Below, in pieces: positions 49,114-57,535 of a DNA stretch of 64,000 nt. Below the pieces are notes generated by a model. The model saw only the letters and a program-made list of their open reading frames with translations, made no database searches and had not been told where the DNA came from. The position numbers and the translations under genes are program-made. Position 1 is the stretch's first letter; each line of letters starts with the position of its first letter. The DNA is from Spirosoma radiotolerans (GTDB lineage: Bacteria; Bacteroidota; Bacteroidia; Cytophagales; Spirosomataceae), in contig NZ_CP010429.1 in the NCBI RefSeq assembly GCF_000974425.1, forward strand, positions 6,154,501 to 6,218,500, read 5' to 3'.

Positions 49114-50490
49114 TCAATTTGTCATTGCGGCCAGCAGATCGGCTTGCGTGATGATGTGCACCTGCTCGCGCTCATCGCGCACCAGAAGGGCTTTGTTGTC
49201 CCGGTCAATCAAGGACGACAAAGCGTCGATGGTATTATCGAGACCAACGAATTTGAACGGCTTGTCCATGACTTCACTGACTGGATGATCTTTGACAGCC
49301 GGATCGTCGATAAGCCGATTCAGCACCGTTGAGTCGGTCAGACTCCCGACGATGTGGCCGCCTTCGTCGGTAACCGGAATCTGCGAAATCCCGTACCGGT
49401 TCAGTACTTGAATGGCCTGACTGACCGAGACACCGGCTCCAATCGTTGTGAGCTGCGACTGGCCTGTCTTGTGATGAACAATGTCGCGGGCTGTTTTGAA
49501 CGCACGGTCTTCCAGAAACCCGTGGTCTTTCATCCAGGTGTCGTTGTAAATTTTGGCAAGGTAGCGCGTACCGTGGTCGGGCAACAAAATCACCATCACA
49601 TCCTCGTCGGTGAGGTGTTCTTTCGCCCATTCCAGCGCGCCATGTACGGCCGTTCCGCACGACCAGCCCACAAACAATCCTTCTTCCCGCGAAAGCCGAC
49701 GGGCCATGATAGCCGCATCCTTGTCAGTTACCTTCTCAAAGTAGTCGATGACACTGAAATCGACGTTTTGCGGAAGAATGTCTTCCCCAATGCCTTCCGT
49801 CAGGTAGGGATAGATTTCGCCTTCATCAAACTGGCCGGTTTCCTTGTATTTTTTGAATACCGAGCCATAAGTATCCAGCCCAATGGATACTAGATTGGGA
49901 TTCTGCTCTTTCAGGAATTTCGAGGTGCCGCATATGGTGCCGCCCGTACCAACGCCAGCGGCAAAATGGGTGATTTTCCCGTCGGTATCGCGCCAGATTT
50001 CGGGACCAGTCGTTTCGTAATGGGCAGCTGTATTGGCAGGGTTGTCATATTGATTCGGATAAAGTGAATTGGGAATATCTCGATTCAGCTTTTTGGCGAC
50101 GGAATAATACGAGCGCGGATCATCGGGGGCCACATTCGTTGGACACACAACTACTTCTGCGCCCACCGCCCGCAGAATGTCAATCTTTTCCTGCGACTGT
50201 TTATCGGCCATCGTAAAAATACATTTATAGCCTTTCCCGATAGCGGCCAGCGCCAGGCCCATACCTGTGTTGCCGCTGGTTCCTTCAATGATGGTGCCGC
50301 CGGGTTTTAATACACCCCGCGCTTCGGCGTCTTCGATCATTCGAATGGCGATGCGGTCTTTAACCGAGTTGCCAGGGTTGAAGTATTCAACCTTTGCCAG
50401 AATCGTCCCCCGAATGCCTTTGGTAACCTTGTTAAGCTTCACCAAGGGCGTGTTGCCAATGGTGTCTATGATGGAGTTATAGTAGTTCAT
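49114..50490 (-). CDS. Cystathionine beta-synthase with C-terminal CBS pair
   Basis: A PLP enzyme that condenses serine and homocysteine to cystathionine. The 458-residue protein has IGNTPLVKLNKV, PLP Lys in NPGNSVKDRIAI (Lys 44), IEGTSGNTGMGLAL (about 72-85), AAGVGTGGTICGTSKFLK (about 182-199) and LFVGWSCGTAVHGAL. About 335-458 are two CBS domains (TIGAGVSVSQAIQVLNRYGI, DNTIDALSSLIDRDNKALLV), which commonly sense adenosyl ligands. ATG 50490 is used; the 34-residue upstream extension lacks family features. It complements the cysM gene at 21 kb. Confidence 0.9.
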   Translation of the reverse strand: MNYYNSIIDTIGNTPLVKLNKVTKGIRGTILAKVEYFNPGNSVKDRIAIRMIEDAEARGVLKPGGTIIEGTSGNTGMGLALAAIGKGYKCIFTMADKQSQEKIDILRAVGAEVVVCPTNVAPDDPRSYYSVAKKLNRDIPNSLYPNQYDNPANTAAHYETTGPEIWRDTDGKITHFAAGVGTGGTICGTSKFLKEQNPNLVSIGLDTYGSVFKKYKETGQFDEGEIYPYLTEGIGEDILPQNVDFSVIDYFEKVTDKDAAIMARRLSREEGLFVGWSCGTAVHGALEWAKEHLTDEDVMVILLPDHGTRYLAKIYNDTWMKDHGFLEDRAFKTARDIVHHKTGQSQLTTIGAGVSVSQAIQVLNRYGISQIPVTDEGGHIVGSLTDSTVLNRLIDDPAVKDHPVSEVMDKPFKFVGLDNTIDALSSLIDRDNKALLVRDEREQVHIITQADLLAAMTN

Positions 50491-50735
50491 TCCTGTTGGC
50501 GCCCATTCGGGCAGTCTGTGGTTTTGTTTGTCTAGTAAACGGTCTAATACAAGCGTTCGTTTGCAGCCTTTTTTTGGTGGCCATGTGGTCAACTACGTGC
50601 AAAACGATTGAAGTGGCAATTTATACCATTCATTGAGTATTTCAGGCAGTCTATGCAAACGCTTATTTATCAATGCATTGCAGCGGCATACCTTTGACTT
50701 GTTCTTTTTTAAAACCAACAAATACTATAAAAATC

Positions 50736-51140
50736 ATGAAAATTTTTGCACAAACATTGATCGCAGCTCTGCTCCTGAGCACCGTTACCTTAGCCTCTAC
50801 AGCTACCCGTGTTCCAACTGTACCGACTAAGCCAACCACCACAAACTCATTTAAGGCCGCCGTCTTCCCCTCGTCGACACCTGGCAAGCTTAACGTATTC
50901 GTTGGACGTGAGCCAGGCAAGCCAATAACTGTTCGGCTAAAAGATGAAAAAGGTGAGTTATTGGCAGAACAACCCGTCAGCAAAAACAAAGGAAGCTTTC
51001 GGTTTCAATTTGACTTATCTGCTCTGGAAGACGGTACGTACAAAGTTGAAATCGTATCGGGTAACGACGTAACGATTCAACCGGTTACGTTGAGCACAAA
51101 GCCTGTCGAGTCGGCAACACGCACGATCTCGTTGAATTAA
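50736..51140 (+). CDS. Secreted beta-sandwich protein
   Basis: A 134-residue protein with a signal peptide (MKIFAQTLIAALLLSTVTLA), a Pro/Thr-rich spacer (about 26-36), and a strand-rich domain (AAVFPSSTPGKLNVFVGREP, ITVRLKDEKGELLAEQ, SFRFQFDLSALEDGTYKVEI, PVTLSTK) of the Ig-like kind seen in small exported Bacteroidota proteins. It resembles the type in which a short beta-sandwich with GTYKVEI is the whole secreted part. Role unknown. A terminator hairpin at 51156 follows. ATG 50736 is chosen for the signal peptide. Confidence 0.75.
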   Translation: MKIFAQTLIAALLLSTVTLASTATRVPTVPTKPTTTNSFKAAVFPSSTPGKLNVFVGREPGKPITVRLKDEKGELLAEQPVSKNKGSFRFQFDLSALEDGTYKVEIVSGNDVTIQPVTLSTKPVESATRTISLN

Positions 51141-51155
51141 GCGATGGGTATTTTC

Positions 51156-51202
51156 ACAGCAACGCCACGGCTTAAGAATTCTTAAGACCGTGGCGTTGCT
51201 GT
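51156..51202. terminator. Palindromic terminator-like hairpin
   Basis: A 15-bp stem (51156-51170 with 51188-51202) plus an inner CTTAAG/CTTAAG palindrome. It lies 15 bases after the secreted-protein gene. T-run is weak. Confidence 0.6.
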
Positions 51203-51215
51203 GTTCGGATAAATC

Positions 51216-51460
51216 TTATGCTTGATTGCTGAACTGAGCCAGGAAGTCGGTAATCTGATTGTGGAAGTGCGCAAAGCTGCGGGACTGCTTAGCGAGTTCA
51301 TAGAAGTCAGCAGACAAAGCAATCTTTTCTGCTACAATCGACATATTTGGTCCATTATTTTTCATTCCATACAACAGCCGCTTTAATTCTGCCTGTGCTT
51401 TACTCTCAAAACAATTTGGAGAGGCTTTTTCGGAAAAAAATAACCTTATAGGCTTGATAA
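51216..51460 (-). pseudogene. C-terminal relic of a second protein of the AAA locus
   Basis: A different minus-strand frame from the AAA relic reads DEFGWFIKPIRLFFSEKASP, CFESKAQAELKRLLYGM, IALSADFYELAKQSRSFAHF and ends DFLAQFSNQA at 51216. It looks like a real protein end (helical, well-balanced) but has no start: its 5' part is absent. It overlaps the end of the AAA fragment at a junction near 51460-51475, as if a deletion joined both genes. Protein family not recognised. Confidence 0.6.
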
Positions 51461-51637
51461 ACCAGCCAAATTCGTCTTGCCCGAGTTGTTCGGGTCAATT
51501 AACAAATTGACTTTTTGAAGGTCGAGCGTGACGTCCTTGAGGCTCTTGAAATTCTGGATGGAAACGCGCTTGAGCCTGGTTGTCGTAGTTGAAGCAATAG
51601 GCCTGATACACAAACAACCTTTGGCTGTTTGGCACAT
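51446..51637 (-). pseudogene. N-terminal relic of an AAA-type (RecF/OLD-like) ATPase
   Basis: The frame encodes LKRVSIQNFKSLKDVTLDLQ then KVNLLIDPNNSGKTN, the N-terminus of an AAA_15/AAA_21-like ATPase with Walker A. The usual GPNNSGKT has Asp for the first Gly. After the Walker motif it runs only nine residues to a stop. The rest of the ATPase (at least 300 residues in such families) is missing, so the gene is dead. Confidence 0.7.
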
Positions 51638-51660
51638 AAATTCACAAGCAAGATACCGAT

Positions 51661-53310
51661 TTACTTACCCATTTCGACAGCTCGCATTAGGACGGTGTTG
51701 TCGGGATCAATAACGACCGAGGCTGGCTTGGCGGCTAATGGGACAGTAAACGTTTGGGTTTGCCCGGTCATGGTCAGGCGGGCGGTGCGGCTGGTTTCGC
51801 GGCCATTGGCGCCACGGATGCTGAACGTGAGCGGTACAACGAACAGCGAGCCACTGCGCTGCGCCTGCCGAACGTCGATTACCAGGGCTTTCTTGGCGGC
51901 ATCGTAGCTCGATCCCCAAACGATTTCGGGATAGCCCGGCTGGTGGAGCCATTGTTGAAAAAAGGGGCCTAATTTCTTACCCGAAACGCTTTCCATGACA
52001 GCCTGCAAATCGCTGGTCTGGGCATTGGCATTTCGGAACTTCTCATAGTAAGCCCGAATGCCTTTCCAGAATAGATCGTCGCCAAGTTCGTGCCGCAGCA
52101 TGTGCAACACCCAGCCGCCTTTCTGGTACGAATTGGGGTTCAGCAAGTCCATCAAATTGGCGGATGTCGAATCAACGATTGTGCCTTTTGGTTTTAGCGC
52201 CGTGTACCGAAAAATCTGGCCTTTGTTCTGGTTTAATACGGCATTGAGCGTGTCCTTGCCATAAGCATGTTCGAGGTAGAGCGCCGAGAAATAGGTAGCG
52301 AATCCTTCACTCAACCACAGTTGCGACCAGTCCGCTTCAGTCGCCGAGTTGCCAAACCATTGGTGCGCAATTTCATGAGCCAGCAACGCTTCAACGTCGG
52401 AGTCTTTCTTGCCAACGATCACTTTTTCGCTGTAAAAAATGCAGCTGGCGTTCTCCATGCCCCCAAAGATCGTTGTCGACTCGACGTTGGCTAATTTCTC
52501 GTAAGAATACGGTCCAATCTTATCAATGAAATATTGCAAAATCTCTTTGGCCGGGCGGTAATCAACAAACCCCTTCTGGCTATCATTGGGATAGAGCCAG
52601 CTTTGCACGGGCACGCCACCAACCGCGCCAACCTCTTCGACGGCAAAATGAGCCGCGCCAATCACCATTACCTTGGTTGGAATAGGCGTATTTTCCTGCC
52701 AGCGAGTCAGCTTGCGCCCGTTCGGCAAACTACTTTCGTTGACCAGTTTTCCGTTGGCAATAATACGGTACGTAGCAGGCGCGTTGACCGCAAAAGAACA
52801 GGTTGCCTTGTCGGATGGGTGGTCGACGACCGGGAGGTAATTGCGGGCGTTGTTGGGCCAGTTGTCCCCAAAGAAGGTTCGCTCGCCAAACTTATTCTGG
52901 CTAATAATCAAGCCCCGGGCCGGTGTGCCTCCGTATCGGATAACCACTTCGGTGGATTGATTGGGCGCGGCAGCCAGGTTTATAAATACCCGGTCGTTAC
53001 GCTGGCTAAATGGAACCGTTTTCCCGTCGGGTAAGCTCACCGAACGAACACGCATGCCAGTTTCGGACGAATCGCGGGGGCTGATCAGGTCGAACCAAAC
53101 GGTTTGCCGGTCATCGGCACGCGTAAAGCGAATGGTCGTTTCCCCCTGAATCTGGTTGGTAGAATCACTTAAGGTGAGTGCGAACGCGTAATGCTGCACA
53201 TCAACGCCGGGCTGGGTAAATCGGGCGGCATAGCCCGGCAGTTGCGCATGAGCCACACCGGTTAACAGCGCCAGCAGGGCCACTAAAAATCCTTTTTTCT
53301 GTTTGTTCAT
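51661..53310 (-). CDS. M1-family zinc aminopeptidase, secreted
   Basis: A 549-residue exported gluzincin. Signal peptide 1-22 (MNKQKKGFLVALLALLTGVA then HAQ). The N-terminal beta domain (VDVQHYAFALTLSDSTNQIQ, 36-55) is followed by the exopeptidase motif FGGMENASCIFY (about 279-290) and zinc motif ALLAHEIAHQWFGNSATEAD (about 306-325) with the third ligand Glu in LWLSEGFATYFSA. A YxKGGWVLHMLRHELG block with the transition-state Tyr follows. It is shorter than the classic M1 enzymes, matching Bacteroidota M1 family peptidases that act in the periplasm or outside. Confidence 0.92.
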   Translation of the reverse strand: MNKQKKGFLVALLALLTGVAHAQLPGYAARFTQPGVDVQHYAFALTLSDSTNQIQGETTIRFTRADDRQTVWFDLISPRDSSETGMRVRSVSLPDGKTVPFSQRNDRVFINLAAAPNQSTEVVIRYGGTPARGLIISQNKFGERTFFGDNWPNNARNYLPVVDHPSDKATCSFAVNAPATYRIIANGKLVNESSLPNGRKLTRWQENTPIPTKVMVIGAAHFAVEEVGAVGGVPVQSWLYPNDSQKGFVDYRPAKEILQYFIDKIGPYSYEKLANVESTTIFGGMENASCIFYSEKVIVGKKDSDVEALLAHEIAHQWFGNSATEADWSQLWLSEGFATYFSALYLEHAYGKDTLNAVLNQNKGQIFRYTALKPKGTIVDSTSANLMDLLNPNSYQKGGWVLHMLRHELGDDLFWKGIRAYYEKFRNANAQTSDLQAVMESVSGKKLGPFFQQWLHQPGYPEIVWGSSYDAAKKALVIDVRQAQRSGSLFVVPLTFSIRGANGRETSRTARLTMTGQTQTFTVPLAAKPASVVIDPDNTVLMRAVEMGK

Positions 53311-53316
53311 TCGTTA

Positions 53317-53748
53317 TTACGCCTTTATCGCCTGGCACAATTCAATCAACACCCCATTGGTGCCCTTTGGATGCAGGAAACAGACTAGTTTATTGTCAGC
53401 GCCCCGTTTGGGGACTTCATTCAACACAGTGAAACCCTCACCTTTCAACCGTTCCATCTCCGCAAGAATATCATCTACTTCAAAGGCGATGTGGTGAATT
53501 CCTTCCCCCTTTTTCTCCAGAAATTTTGCAATCGGGCTGTCCGGGCTGGTTGCTTCGAGTAGCTCAATTTTCGTTGACTTTCCCGGTGATTCGGAACCGG
53601 AATTTACGGTAAAGAACGATGTGACTACGCCTTCCGATGCAACCGTCTCCGTTTTATAGGGCTGCACGTTCAGCAGTTTGGCAAATAAGTTATTGGATAC
53701 CGCCAGGTCGCGGACGGCAATACCGATGTGTTCAACGTTGGTTAGCAT
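53317..53748 (-). CDS. mce: Methylmalonyl-CoA epimerase
   Basis: Interconverts (R)- and (S)-methylmalonyl-CoA in propionate/succinate metabolism. The 143-residue VOC-fold protein has VEHIGIAVRDLAVSNNLF with metal-binding His near 7, IELLEATSPDSPIAKFLEKK (about 66-85), GEGIHHIAFEVDDI (His, about 87-100) and a C-terminal GVLIELCQ with Glu ligand. Two betaalphabetabetabeta halves are visible. ATG 53748 is chosen; the longer ORF adds 23 residues absent in the family. The stop lies just before the M1 peptidase gene (six bases). Confidence 0.93.
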   Translation of the reverse strand: MLTNVEHIGIAVRDLAVSNNLFAKLLNVQPYKTETVASEGVVTSFFTVNSGSESPGKSTKIELLEATSPDSPIAKFLEKKGEGIHHIAFEVDDILAEMERLKGEGFTVLNEVPKRGADNKLVCFLHPKGTNGVLIELCQAIKA

Positions 53749-53894
53749 AGGCGGACCCGACAGCCCCTGGCTACCGGTATTAATAGCATTTCGACGGCCA
53801 GAGGCTATCGGGTACATAGAACAAGAACTTTTCCGTTTGGCCGAAAGTTATAGAGAAAGCATTGATATGCCTTAACATTGATTCGATTACAACT

Positions 53895-54221
53895 ATGGTT
53901 ACGGTTTCAGAAATCGCCAAAAACAAGATTGTTGAACTCCGTCAGAAAGACGGTCTTGCCGAAAATACGGCCATCCGCGTAGCTGTAGAAGGTGGTGGAT
54001 GCTCCGGGTTGATGTATGATCTTCAGTTCGATGCAACCCAGCAACCCACCGATCATCTTGTTGAAGACAAAGGCATTAAGATTCTGGTAGATCGCAAGAG
54101 CTTACTCTATCTGGCGGGTACTGAGCTTGATTTTTCGGACGGTTTGAATGGGAAAGGCTTCCAGTTTAAAAATCCTAATGCAACCCGTACGTGTGGTTGC
54201 GGAGAGAGTTTTGCCGTCTAA
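53895..54221 (+). CDS. HesB/IscA-type iron-sulfur assembly protein
   Basis: A 108-residue A-type carrier. Conserved Cys residues are in GGGCSGLMYDLQF (Cys about 35) and the C-terminal TRTCGCGESFAV pair (about 101 and 103). They bind an iron or a 2Fe-2S cluster for passing on to target proteins. ATG 53895 is used; the frame is open to 53862. Which A-type carrier (IscA, SufA, ErpA) cannot be fixed. Divergent from the epimerase gene. Terminator at 54276. Confidence 0.92.
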   Translation: MVTVSEIAKNKIVELRQKDGLAENTAIRVAVEGGGCSGLMYDLQFDATQQPTDHLVEDKGIKILVDRKSLLYLAGTELDFSDGLNGKGFQFKNPNATRTCGCGESFAV

Positions 54222-54275
54222 ATCGCACAGGCGGCCCTGCGGGATTTTATTGATTTTTTGATTGATATGATTTTG

Positions 54276-54302
54276 AAAAGCCGCTATGTAGCGGCTTTTT
54301 TT
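54276..54302 (+). terminator. Rho-independent terminator of the HesB/IscA gene
   Basis: An 11-bp perfect stem (54276-54286 with 54289-54299) with a 2-base loop drawn tightly (likely opened to four) and a run of seven T. It lies 54 bases after the stop. Confidence 0.8.
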
Positions 54303-54388
54303 ATTGGCCCAAAGCCCAGGGTATTATGGAGATTGTTAGATTGCGCAGCAAGATAAATCCAGAAAAATTATAAAAATTCCGGTTTCAG

Positions 54389-54997
54389 ATGACAGCCAAA
54401 CCCGTTAGCCATTCACGCACAACGCTTACTGAGTTGATGATTCCATCGTATGCCAACTTTGGCGGTCGCGTACACGGGGGCATCTTGCTGTCGCTGATGG
54501 ATAAAGTCGCCTATGCCTGTTCGGCCAAACACGCGGGCCAGTATTGCGTAACGGTATCCGTCGATGGAGTGAATTTCCGGCAGCCAGTCGATGTAGGCGA
54601 ATTAGTTTCCTTACTGGCATCGGTCAATTACGTAGGCCGGACTTCGCTGGTGGTGGGCATCAAAGTCATTGCGGAGAACGTGAAAACGGGCACTGTCAAA
54701 CACACTAACACCTCATATTTTACAATGGTAGCAAAAGACGATTCAGACCAGCCAACTGAAGTGCCTCCCCTCCTGCTCGAAACACCCGACGATGTCCGGC
54801 GTTTCCTGGAGGCCATGAAGCGTAAAGAACTCCGGGCATCGTACAGCGAGCATTTTGACAATGCCAAAACGCGGATGCTGGTTAAGGAAAACATTGGCAA
54901 ATTGACAAAAGAACGTTGTGCCTTATCAGACAGTATGAGCCAGGATTTACTTGATTTAACGGATTCCTCTGATTTAAACCGCGAGATCATTCTATAG
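54389..54997 (+). CDS. Acyl-CoA thioesterase (hotdog fold)
   Basis: A 202-residue protein with an acyl-CoA hydrolase domain at about 8-130: LTELMIPSYANFGGRVHGGI (catalytic Asn/Gly region), LLSLMDKVAYACSAKHAGQY with the catalytic Asp, then VTVSVDGVNFRQPVDVGELV and VVGIKVIAENVKTG. It hydrolyses acyl-CoA to acid and CoA in the cytosol; chain-length preference cannot be told. A charged helical tail (about 145-202) is longer than in typical YciA. Single gene. Confidence 0.87.
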   Translation: MTAKPVSHSRTTLTELMIPSYANFGGRVHGGILLSLMDKVAYACSAKHAGQYCVTVSVDGVNFRQPVDVGELVSLLASVNYVGRTSLVVGIKVIAENVKTGTVKHTNTSYFTMVAKDDSDQPTEVPPLLLETPDDVRRFLEAMKRKELRASYSEHFDNAKTRMLVKENIGKLTKERCALSDSMSQDLLDLTDSSDLNREIIL

Positions 54998-55053
54998 TGG
55001 TTAAGTGTCTCGGGCTGAACCAGAAGAATCCGTTGAATCAACTAAATTCTGGT

Positions 55054-56082
55054 TTAGATTTCGCCCCGGACAATCTTAGCCCCGGCTACCATGTTGGTTA
55101 GCTTTTGTTTGGCGGCCCAGCGAGCCGTTTGGCTCAGGCCGCAGTCAGGGGCAACGGCCAGTTTCTCGGCCGGAACGTAAGGCAGGCATTTACGAATGCG
55201 TTCAGCCACATCTTCCGGCGTTTCGATGTAGTAGCTTTTTACGTCGATGACGCCCACGGCCACATCGAATTTTTCAGCGAACCGGGCCAGCAGATTTACC
55301 TCCGAAAAATTCAGGATGGTCATTTCGGAATGAAGTTCATCGACCGTCATGTCCAGAAAATCGGGGAGCATGGGCGCAATGGATTTTTTACCCACCGACC
55401 GGCCTTTGTAATTCCCGAAACAGAGATGCATGGATAATCGGGTTTTCCCCACGCCCGGCGCTACCGTCCGGTTAAAGATGTCGACAAAACGCCGGGTATC
55501 TTCGCGATACGCATAGCACGACATCGACGGTTCATCGACACAGATTTCCGGTACGCCCAGAGCGACTAAATCGGCAATCTCTTTATTCACCAGGGGCAGC
55601 AAAGCCTCGGTTACTTCCCAGCGATCCTTGTACAAACTCCCGGGCAACAACCGCCCACTAAGCGTATAGGGGCCAGGAATAGACACTTTCAGACCTTGTC
55701 CCTCGGGAGCAAGCCGTTTCAGGCGCAGGTACTCCTCCACGACGCCCAGTCCTTTCGGCGCGGTTAGTGGTTCGACGATGTTGTGCTTACCACGCTGATC
55801 GTGTGCGGGCGGACCAAACCGGCGTAGTTCGGTTTCGTTATTCTGAATGCCGTTAATGTAGCCGTAAAACGATAGATTGAAATCGAACCGGGTTTGCTCA
55901 CCGTCAGTAATTACGTCCAATCCGGCCGAAACCTGATCATGAACCGATGCCACAACGGCATCTTCAATCATTTCGTTGATATCGGCCGGTCCGAATTGCG
56001 AAAGATTCTGGCTGGAAAATTCGAGCCAGCCAGGAAACGGCATCGAGCCGACAACGGTAGTTTTGATGGGAATGGGCTGCAA
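55054..56082 (-). CDS. MetE-like (cobalamin-independent methionine synthase C-terminal) protein
   Basis: A 342-residue single-barrel protein similar to the C-terminal half of MetE: TVVGSMPFPGWLE at the start, SAGLDVITDGEQTRFDFNLS (about 52-71), KVSIPGPYTLSGRLL (about 127-141), VPEICVDEPSMS, and zinc ligands SMHLCFGNY (His-x-Cys) and VAPDCGL with Cys. The N-terminal half of full MetE is absent, so it may be a core-MetE that uses another methyl donor. Start TTG 56082. The acetyltransferase gene starts upstream on the same strand. Confidence 0.85.
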   Translation of the reverse strand: MQPIPIKTTVVGSMPFPGWLEFSSQNLSQFGPADINEMIEDAVVASVHDQVSAGLDVITDGEQTRFDFNLSFYGYINGIQNNETELRRFGPPAHDQRGKHNIVEPLTAPKGLGVVEEYLRLKRLAPEGQGLKVSIPGPYTLSGRLLPGSLYKDRWEVTEALLPLVNKEIADLVALGVPEICVDEPSMSCYAYREDTRRFVDIFNRTVAPGVGKTRLSMHLCFGNYKGRSVGKKSIAPMLPDFLDMTVDELHSEMTILNFSEVNLLARFAEKFDVAVGVIDVKSYYIETPEDVAERIRKCLPYVPAEKLAVAPDCGLSQTARWAAKQKLTNMVAGAKIVRGEI

Positions 56083-56122
56083 GATGGTAGGGGTTTAGGC
56101 TCGAAAAGGAGGGCGGGATTTT

Positions 56123-56626
56123 TCATAGACTAATTTCCCACCACAGCATGTTTTCTATCTGGTCAAACAATCGAAATCCATTTTTTTCCAACACTTTCTG
56201 GGAAGCTACATTTTCTGCTTCGGTATCTGCTACCACCCGCCGGACACCGGGCTGCTGACGAGCCCAGGTTACCATTCCGTTCACCATCTCGGTCATGTAA
56301 CCCTGCCGATGCAGCCCCGGATATGTTCCATAGCCAATCTCGATGGTTCCGGTTTCATCAGGCTCACCCTTGAACTTAGCTTCCGCTACGAACTGTTTTT
56401 TCGCCCGGTCAATGGCCAGCCACATGGTGTGAAAAAGCGGATCGAGGGCAGGGTCCTGCAAACGAGGTATAGTGAAATAAACGATAATGCTCCGCACCGG
56501 CTCCACAGCTTGCCGGTACCCTTTCTGCAAGCCCAGGGTTTGCTCCAATTCATACTTGTTGGCAAGATGAAGATGAAGCTGCTCAAGCGTGAGGGGAATA
56601 AGGGTCAGGCGTGGCGTTTCAATCAT
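56123..56626 (-). CDS. GNAT-family N-acetyltransferase
   Basis: A 167-residue RimJ/RimL-type acetyltransferase: MIETPRLTLIPLTLEQLHLH at the start, a substrate strand AEAKFKGEPDETGTIEIGYG, the acetyl-CoA loop TYPGLHRQGYMTEMVNGMVT (Q/R-x-x-G-x-G/A region, about 107-126) and VVADTEAENVASQKVLEKNG FRLF. Substrate not known. ATG 56626 is the family-like start. It lies between the SDR and the MetE-like gene on the minus strand, all with short gaps. Confidence 0.86.
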   Translation of the reverse strand: MIETPRLTLIPLTLEQLHLHLANKYELEQTLGLQKGYRQAVEPVRSIIVYFTIPRLQDPALDPLFHTMWLAIDRAKKQFVAEAKFKGEPDETGTIEIGYGTYPGLHRQGYMTEMVNGMVTWARQQPGVRRVVADTEAENVASQKVLEKNGFRLFDQIENMLWWEISL

Positions 56627-56645
56627 AAGCAAAGTTAAATCAAAG

Positions 56646-57428
56646 TTAAATCTGTCCTTCACTCACACTCCAGCCGCCATCTACGGTTAGCACCTGACCC
56701 GTGGTAAAGGCCGAATAATCGGACATGAAATAAACGGCAGCACCATCCAGATCAGAAGGCAGGCCAATGCGGCCACCACCGAGCGGCTGCTTGGTTTTCG
56801 TAAACGCTATAATATGCTCATCCTGGGTGGCACGCTGCGCCATCGGCGTTTCGACCAGAGCCGGAGCCAATACATTGACCCGGATATTGTCGTTGGCATA
56901 ATAAGCTGCAACTGACTTAGTGAAACCAATCACCGCCGATTTCATGGCTGCATAGGCATGGGTAGCAAAATACGTTGGCGACGGGCTGGAGCCCAGTACT
57001 GAACCCATGTTTAGAATTACTCCCCCGCTACCCTGTGCCCGGAATGTCCGCACGGCCGCCTGATTCGATAGCATCAGGGAGGTTAAATTGAGGTTGACCG
57101 TATAATTCCACCCGTCCAGCGTAAGGTCATGAAGGGGGCCATCGCCAAACCGCCGGCCACTGCCGCCTGCTACGTGGAAAAGTCCGTCGAAGCCGCCGAA
57201 AATCTGCTGACACAAGGCAATGGCTTTAGGGGCCGTTTGTGGATCAGATGCGTCGCCCGACATTGCCAGCCCATTGCCGTCGAGTTGCCTTTCAGCAACG
57301 GTACAACTTTCGGGATTTCGGCCTACCACAACGACCTGCGCCCCCTCACGCACAAACGACAGCGCAGCCGACAGGCCCATGCCGGTTGTGCCGCCAACCA
57401 CAACGATTTTTTTAGACTCCAGCCACAT
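56646..57428 (-). CDS. Short-chain dehydrogenase/reductase
   Basis: A 260-residue classical SDR: VVVGGTTGMGLSAALSFVRE (T-G-x3-G-x-G NAD(P) loop), HVAGGSGRRFGDGP, the active-site SVLGSSPSPTYFATHAYAAM K with Ser, Tyr-x-x-x-Lys (Y-A-A-M-K), and a C-terminal YFMSDYSAFTTGQVLTVDGG W. Tetrameric enzymes of this sort reduce or oxidise small alcohols/ketones; substrate unknown. ATG 57428. It leads the minus-strand group with the acetyltransferase 19 bases downstream. Confidence 0.9.
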   Translation of the reverse strand: MWLESKKIVVVGGTTGMGLSAALSFVREGAQVVVVGRNPESCTVAERQLDGNGLAMSGDASDPQTAPKAIALCQQIFGGFDGLFHVAGGSGRRFGDGPLHDLTLDGWNYTVNLNLTSLMLSNQAAVRTFRAQGSGGVILNMGSVLGSSPSPTYFATHAYAAMKSAVIGFTKSVAAYYANDNIRVNVLAPALVETPMAQRATQDEHIIAFTKTKQPLGGGRIGLPSDLDGAAVYFMSDYSAFTTGQVLTVDGGWSVSEGQI

Positions 57429-57535
57429 AAGTATCTAAGTAGATTTTAGTACACAAGAAACGAATTTGGCCGATGACGAGCAACATCCCGACAGGCTGAC
57501 TAACGCGTCCAAGCAGTACTCACTAAATTCTTAGC

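Noticed and set aside
49354..49893. 179-residue plus-strand frame opposite the CBS gene
   Set aside because: Antisense of a well-conserved PLP enzyme; no domain seen.
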